DNA from: Epinephelus fuscoguttatus
Taxonomy: Eukaryota > Chordata > Actinopteri > Perciformes > Serranidae
DNA: 64,000 bases
Direction: 5' to 3'
Assembly: GCF_011397635.1 (NCBI RefSeq)
Contig: NC_064770.1
Coordinates: 36,976,598-37,040,597 of the forward strand
Each line of letters begins with the position of its first letter. Positions within the stretch are counted from its first letter, which is position 1. The position numbers were made by a program, and so were the translations under genes. The notes under the pieces were generated by a model. It saw only the letters and a program-made list of their open reading frames with translations, had not been told where the DNA came from and did not search any database. Positions 63,301-64,000 of the stretch are shown piece after piece.

Positions 63301-64000
63301 CCTGCAGACTCAAACATCGACTCAGACCAAGGTGACATTAAAGAGCTTCAGAAAGAGCCTGTCAAGTCTCTGATGAATGGAAACCTCTCGCAAAATGATG
63401 TGTCCGACATATGTCACCCACCTCCCATGAAAGTCCCGAAATTAGAGAACCATGTGGCAGAGAAAGGAGACGCTCTCAGTAAGAATGTGGATGTAGCCAT
63501 GGACAGTGAGGGGACAGTACCTGCTAAGCTTCCATCGTCAAACCCTTCTTGTCTGAATAGTAATAATACCAATAATAACAGTGGTAGCGAATGTTTGAAG
63601 ACCTCCATAAACGTTAATCCCGCCACCACCGAGTCCCAGAATGCCCTGACAACTGACCTGTCCAGCAACATTAGTAAGTCTGATGCGACATCTCAAGCAG
63701 CAAGTAGCGCAGTCTCCTCTGTTACCACCACCACTACCACCCCCCAGCCCAGCTCCAGGGCCCCTCAGAAGACTAAACTTCCAGTCACCGACACCAAGAT
63801 GAGCACCTCCACCAGCTCCATGACGATCAGCAAAGAGTATTCCACCAAAGACAGAGTCAGCCTCCTCAGGTTCTCCAAATCCAAGAAGGCACGCTCGGGG
63901 ACAGCCCTACCGTCCTACCGCAAGTTTGTCACAAAGAGCAGCAAGAAGAGCATTTTTATCCTGCCGAACGATGACCTGAAGAGAATGGCGAGGAGAGCGG
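41020..64000 (+). CDS. bptf: BPTF, nucleosome-remodelling factor subunit, 5' part (13 exons, continues past window)
   Basis: The spliced exons encode about 1,570 residues of bromodomain PHD finger transcription factor, the largest subunit of the ISWI-containing NURF remodeller. In order: basic RGKRGRPPK N-terminus and Gly/Arg-rich stretch (about 1-100), acidic region (about 104-157), DDT domain (about 212-272), first PHD finger (about 360-405), WYYSTK helical region, low-complexity linkers, the conserved FKLGQEGKYRV to HPNWASHR block, GGWSW motif region, and a Ser/Thr-rich segment up to GTALPSYRKFVTKSSKKSIF. The second PHD finger and bromodomain, which bind H3K4me3 and acetyl-lysine, lie beyond 64000. 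All junctions keep frame. Linkers differ greatly from mammals while domains are close. Confidence 0.96.
41540..43682 (+). other. bptf intron 1
   Basis: This 2.1-kb intron has a GTAAAT donor and a CTTTAG acceptor. It contains TAGC-rich stretches (41880-42310) and a dispersed repeat at about 42750-43200. No gene was seen. Regulatory elements are likely near the start but cannot be identified by eye. Confidence 0.85.
42750..43200. repeat. Dispersed repeat, also at 48905-49330 and partly at 21950-22200
   Basis: It shares ACCACCAGACTCC, AAAAACAGTAATTTTAGC and GCTGAACACAGGAGCTG with 49095-49170 in the same order and orientation, as well as GCCAAAGTCACAC-type words with all three places. It starts with AAAGGGATAGTTAAGAG, like the ends of fish MITEs. 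Confidence 0.65.
43683..44505 (+). CDS. bptf: bptf exon 2: DDT domain and first PHD finger
   Basis: This 823-nt exon follows TCTGTCCTTTAG. It reads KKKVRAPRPRTPILEDKEIP, then the DDT domain (SIYEVLRNFTTVLRLSPFRF), TFGPADLKDSVNSTLYFIDG, and a C4HC3 PHD finger from CRVCHRLGDLLCCETCSAVY through HLECV to WQCEIC. It continues to PIGYDRHQRKYWFLNRRII. The GTAAGT donor leaves phase 2. DDT binds the ISWI partner. All zinc ligands are present. Confidence 0.97.
44660..45300. mobile_element. Two Tc1-like transposase fragments in opposite orientation
   Basis: On the + strand, 44700-44815 reads QQDSGPCHNAKIAQE, with stops, then SSMGHV, a decayed DDE-domain segment of Tc1/mariner (QQDNAPCHxAK...). On the - strand, 45000-45130 carries the same segment again: CHTAKIAQE and SPDPNLIEHLWDV-like codons, matching SPDLNPIEHLWDV. 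CATGCCTCGACAGCTCAG and CTGACCTGTCGAGGCATG at 44840-44905 also face each other. Both parts are broken and inactive. Confidence 0.72.
46150..46632 (-). pseudogene. L1-like retrotransposon ORF1 fragment
   Basis: The - strand starts MAAGHEEANTSLCKHLEAIQ, a coiled-coil-like part, then GDLENCSRSDIRL (stop) NVSEQSEGRD, ETLIPQLLG, and RPTIVKFLNFKDPQEP. This follows the LENRSRRxNLRxxxxPExxEG...FIPQLLG...RPxxIVKFLNFKD pattern of L1-type ORF1 proteins. At least one stop and frame changes show it is dead. No reverse transcriptase accompanies it. Confidence 0.78.
47065..47720. repeat. Putative MITE-like repeat
   Basis: It begins with ATTCACACCTGCCCTGTTTG and has GGGCAGGTGTGAACACAGC 60 bp further on as an inverted partner. 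The words TTCACACCTG and CGAACCAA are typical of a fish MITE family. The right boundary (near ACACGAACCAACTCTAGG) is a guess. Confidence 0.4.
48905..49390. repeat. Foldback copy of the dispersed repeat
   Basis: CTACTGCTGCCTCAGTC with ATTTAGTTTGTTTG at about 49170-49200 faces CAAACAAACTAAACGACAGA with GGCAGCAGTAGACCAGCAG at about 49260-49305. The two halves can therefore pair. The left part is shared with 42750-43130. Confidence 0.65.
49388..50502. mobile_element. hAT-like non-autonomous element interrupted by a SINE
   Basis: Its left end CCTTGGCGATATACAC and its right end AAATCGCCCAGCCCTATT are inverted relatives of the GGGCTGGGCGAT termini at 27709-29035. A SINE is inserted at 50277. No transposase is visible. 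Confidence 0.55.
50277..50454 (+). mobile_element. tRNA-derived SINE with perfect 16-bp target duplication
   Basis: It is flanked by identical GAAAATATATCGATAT at 50261-50276 and 50455-50470. The body starts GGGGCGTCGGTGGCTTAGTG (A box), has GGGTTCGACTCC (B box), CCTTTGCTGCATGTCAATCC, a CT-rich part and a tail with ATTAAAGGCAAAATGCCC. The perfect duplication indicates a fairly recent insertion. It is the same family as the SINE at 14206-14401. Confidence 0.95.
50917..51137 (+). CDS. bptf: bptf exon 3: WYYSTK helical region
   Basis: The 221-nt exon follows CTCTGCAG and reads EEDGEHEKKKIWYYSTKAQL, MEEL-type helices (LEEMKEEVRAHMDITEDLTN) and KARGNNKAYLTAVN. Human BPTF has the same IWYYSTK and HMDITEDLTNKARG blocks. 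The donor GTACGG is weaker than its neighbours. It ends in phase 1. Confidence 0.95.
51336..51364. repeat. (TG)n microsatellite
   Basis: This is an uninterrupted TG/GT run of about 14 units in bptf intron 3, followed by CCTGCAGGG. Confidence 0.95.
51970..52766. mobile_element. PIF/Harbinger-type non-autonomous element, TAA target duplication
   Basis: The ends AGCCTAGTTCACATTACACG and CGTGTAATGTGAACTAGGCT are perfectly inverted, and similarity continues inward to about 36 bp. TAA at 51967-51969 and 52767-52769 is the 3-bp TWA duplication typical of PIF/Harbinger. No transposase is seen, so movement would have depended on a related active copy. Confidence 0.85.
52301..52534. mobile_element. 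Small MITE nested inside the Harbinger-type element
   Basis: It starts GCCGGTGTTGCCAGATCTTG and ends CCTGGCAACCCTGCC, an inverted pair with GTTGCCAG as core. CTT/GCTT sits on both outer sides as a possible short duplication. The interior repeats AACAAGCCCAAA four times. Confidence 0.6.
52790..53175. repeat. Inverted, internally deleted copy of the repeat at 12090-12850
   Basis: From 52877 to 53175 it is nearly the exact reverse complement of 12109-12395. GGGTCCGACAACAGCACAG and TGTGTCAGATTTCC at 52829-52863 match the right end of the other copy. About 330 bp of the middle are missing here. Confidence 0.75.
54267..54452 (+). CDS. bptf: bptf exon 4: low-complexity linker
   Basis: The acceptor TTCTGATTGTAG precedes a 186-nt exon reading DVVMERLKIRREMQEAKRQG, then polar linker ending KEDASSQ. 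Its place corresponds to the human NEEILESIRAKKGD region, but the sequence is diverged. Both ends are phase 1. Confidence 0.85.
54453..54720 (+). other. bptf intron 4
   Basis: This is a short intron of about 245-270 bases, depending on which of three acceptors is used. Nothing else is seen in it. Confidence 0.65.
54721..54879 (+). CDS. bptf: bptf exon 5: low-complexity linker, start uncertain
   Basis: The frame EESCVSNPNPGSATQDAAVP to PVLAKQERT is bounded by a GTACTC donor. Three in-frame acceptors are possible (exon start 54697, 54700 or 54721). I chose 54721 because of the TCCATCCTGCTGCAG tract. All keep phase 1 in and out. The composition (P, S, E, Q) matches the neighbouring linker exons. 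Conservation cannot confirm it, because this linker diverges fast. Confidence 0.65.
54880..57745 (+). other. bptf intron 5
   Basis: This 2.9-kb intron starts GTACTC and ends TTTTTTAG. It has no convincing exon or RNA gene. The part from 55240 to 56060 contains short words shared with other repeats (CATTTTATCATGGGGGTCTA, GAACTGCAGTTTTTGGCAC, as near 32360) and is probably an old repeat. Confidence 0.75.
57746..57943 (+). CDS. bptf: bptf exon 6: Ser/Gln-rich linker
   Basis: The 198-nt exon after ACTTATTTTTTAG reads DEDVKAESSSEEKHPDDSQD, a Gln/Ser-rich stretch with SSSSGSSQAS, then PDLADRSSQSSFTSQDGT. The donor is GTAAAC. Symmetric phase 1-1 means it could be skipped without a frameshift. Confidence 0.8.
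58057..58142 (+). CDS. bptf: bptf exon 7: short basic linker
   Basis: The 86-nt exon after TCTGAATGACAG encodes EEYNDRVKGDRGRAAGRESN, NQTPRGSKE and ends at GTAAGG in phase 0. It resolves the run of phase 1 exons into the phase 0 start of exon 8, which supports it. In this position human BPTF has GSTRIITRLRNPDSKL and a following helix that are not seen here. Confidence 0.8.
58143..59071 (+). other. bptf intron 7
   Basis: This intron of 0.93 kb is almost entirely the tandem array at 58195-58935. Only about 130 bases before the exon 8 acceptor are unique. Confidence 0.85.
58195..58935 (+). repeat. Tandem array of about five 139-bp units
   Basis: The words AAATTTGGCACAAA (or close forms) recur near 58385, 58523, 58662 and 58803, so the period is about 139 bp. 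Each unit also has GTGATATCTCAAGAA, GAACTGATT and AAGTCAAGGTCACTGTGACC in order. Units are diverged. Related single units occur at 17640-17960. Confidence 0.85.
59072..59424 (+). CDS. bptf: bptf exon 8: conserved FKLGQEGKYRVYHNQYSTN region
   Basis: The 353-nt exon after TTATGTTCCAG encodes SSPVRSDGESSRLSLFKRDL, then FKLGQEGKYRVYHNQYSTN, LNKHQHREDHDKRRHLSHKF, a WNGSIYGSRSLTVSTLRLTI block and HPNWASHR. Human BPTF matches nearly throughout. The donor GTAAAC leaves phase 2. Confidence 0.96.
59611..59742 (+). CDS. bptf: bptf exon 9
   Basis: After TTTTATTCCAG the 132-nt exon reads TNWNKAVQMCSKAREFALAL, AILECAIKPVVMLPVWKDSL and GHTR. This is almost identical to mammalian BPTF. The donor is GTAAAG, in phase 2. 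Confidence 0.96.
59957..60086 (+). CDS. bptf: bptf exon 10
   Basis: The 130-nt exon after TTGCTCCAG reads LHRMTSMEREDKEKVKKREK, then KLEDEETLQQATWVKYTIPI and KHQ. It is conserved and rich in charged residues, probably helical. The donor is GTAAAA, in phase 0. Confidence 0.95.
60296..61480. repeat. AT-rich minisatellite, about 35-bp unit
   Basis: Units like TTTATCCATTACTTTTAGCT plus AACGTCAGCAGCAG repeat every 34-36 bp with variants (ACTTGTAGC, AACTATTTCAGCC). The regular part is 60900-61110, with increasing divergence on both sides. The array is split by the MITE at 60549-60900. Confidence 0.85.
60549..60900. mobile_element. hAT-like MITE inserted in the minisatellite
   Basis: CTTGTAGC at 60541-60548 and 60901-60908 is an exact 8-bp duplication. 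The ends GGCTGCAACTAACAATTATT and ATCGTTGCAGCTCTA are inverted, and GTCGACTAAT/ATTAGTCGAC words repeat near both ends. It is non-coding. The minisatellite itself has similar CTTTTAGC units, so part of the duplication could be chance. Confidence 0.75.
61897..62032 (+). CDS. bptf: bptf exon 11: GGWSW motif
   Basis: The 136-nt exon follows a less usual AAG acceptor (CCTCATCAAG) and reads VWKQKGEEYRVTGYGGWSWV, then SKTHVPRFVPRLPGNTNVNY and RKELE. Human BPTF matches (YRVTGYGGWSWISKTHVYRF). The donor is GTAAGG, in phase 1. Confidence 0.95.
62130..62435 (+). CDS. bptf: bptf exon 12: acidic Lys/Glu-rich linker
   Basis: The 306-nt exon after TGTCTTTATAG reads AKMRKENAAACTNKQKKLME, a repeated SSEGTSSEG stretch, then Glu/Lys-rich sequence and MEVDPCPETAAPSDEK. 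The MEVD motif near its end is shared with human (EEPMEVDDD). The donor is GTAAAT, in phase 1. Confidence 0.92.
62531..64000 (+). CDS. bptf: bptf exon 13: large linker exon, runs off the window
   Basis: After TTTGTTACAG an uninterrupted frame of 490 codons reads DKADSKDPSS, then YYDVVNVSEGFQLRTAYKKK, SKLDGLLERRVKQFTLEEKQ, a long variable Ser/Asn/Glu-rich stretch, TTTTTT, and MTISKEYSTKDRV to GTALPSYRKFVTKSSKKSIF and LPNDDLKRMARR. Human BPTF has the first and last blocks nearly unchanged, whereas the middle is diverged. Large size is typical of this exon in vertebrates. The exon continues beyond 64000. Confidence 0.94.

Overview
This window is vertebrate nuclear DNA, almost certainly from a ray-finned (teleost) fish. 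It has two intron-split genes whose exons encode GRB2 and BPTF orthologues, a eukaryotic tRNA-Ser gene, tRNA-derived SINEs, and many teleost-style DNA-transposon and LINE remnants. Nothing bacterial, viral or CRISPR-like is visible. Most open frames are chance ORFs in introns and repeats.

Region 1 (1-31.4 kb, + strand): the 3' part of grb2. Four coding exons (11761-11858, 20430-20552, 24162-24330, 29197-29382) encode residues 27-217 of the SH3-SH2-SH3 adaptor. They are followed by a 3' UTR of about 2 kb with poly(A) signals at 30082 and 31360. The exon with residues 1-26 was not found and should lie left of the window, so 1-11760 is intron. Its introns hold hAT, Harbinger, SINE and LINE remnants, two exact 20-bp-arm hairpins, and elements nested in one another.

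Region 2 (31.4-40.7 kb): intergenic. It contains a dispersed repeat whose inverted partner sits at the left edge of the window; a 2.5-kb minisatellite that passes from 21-bp monomers to about 27 copies of a 42-bp dimer unit; AT-rich DNA; a foldback element; a LINE 3' fragment; and tRNA-Ser(AGA) on the - strand.

Region 3 (40.7-64 kb, + strand): the 5' part of bptf, the large subunit of the NURF chromatin remodeller. A GC-rich promoter carries an E-box and a YY1-type AAGATGGCGGC motif whose ATG opens a 15-codon upstream ORF. Thirteen coding exons follow, and the last one runs off the right edge. They encode about 1,570 residues: a basic N-terminus, acidic region, DDT domain, PHD finger, helical region, low-complexity linkers, the conserved FKLGQEGKYRV block and a Ser/Thr-rich segment. 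The introns contain Tc1-like, L1-like, hAT-like and Harbinger-like remnants, a SINE with a perfect 16-bp target duplication, and two tandem arrays.

The two genes do unrelated jobs: GRB2 links receptor tyrosine kinases to SOS/Ras in the cytoplasm, and BPTF reads histone marks in the nucleus. They share only orientation and neighbourhood. I found no convincing new gene system. The most unusual structures are the minisatellite, the hairpins, the BED-relic hAT elements and the nested transposons. Exon borders come from reading splice signals and frame by eye, and transposon family names from remembered motifs, without database searches.
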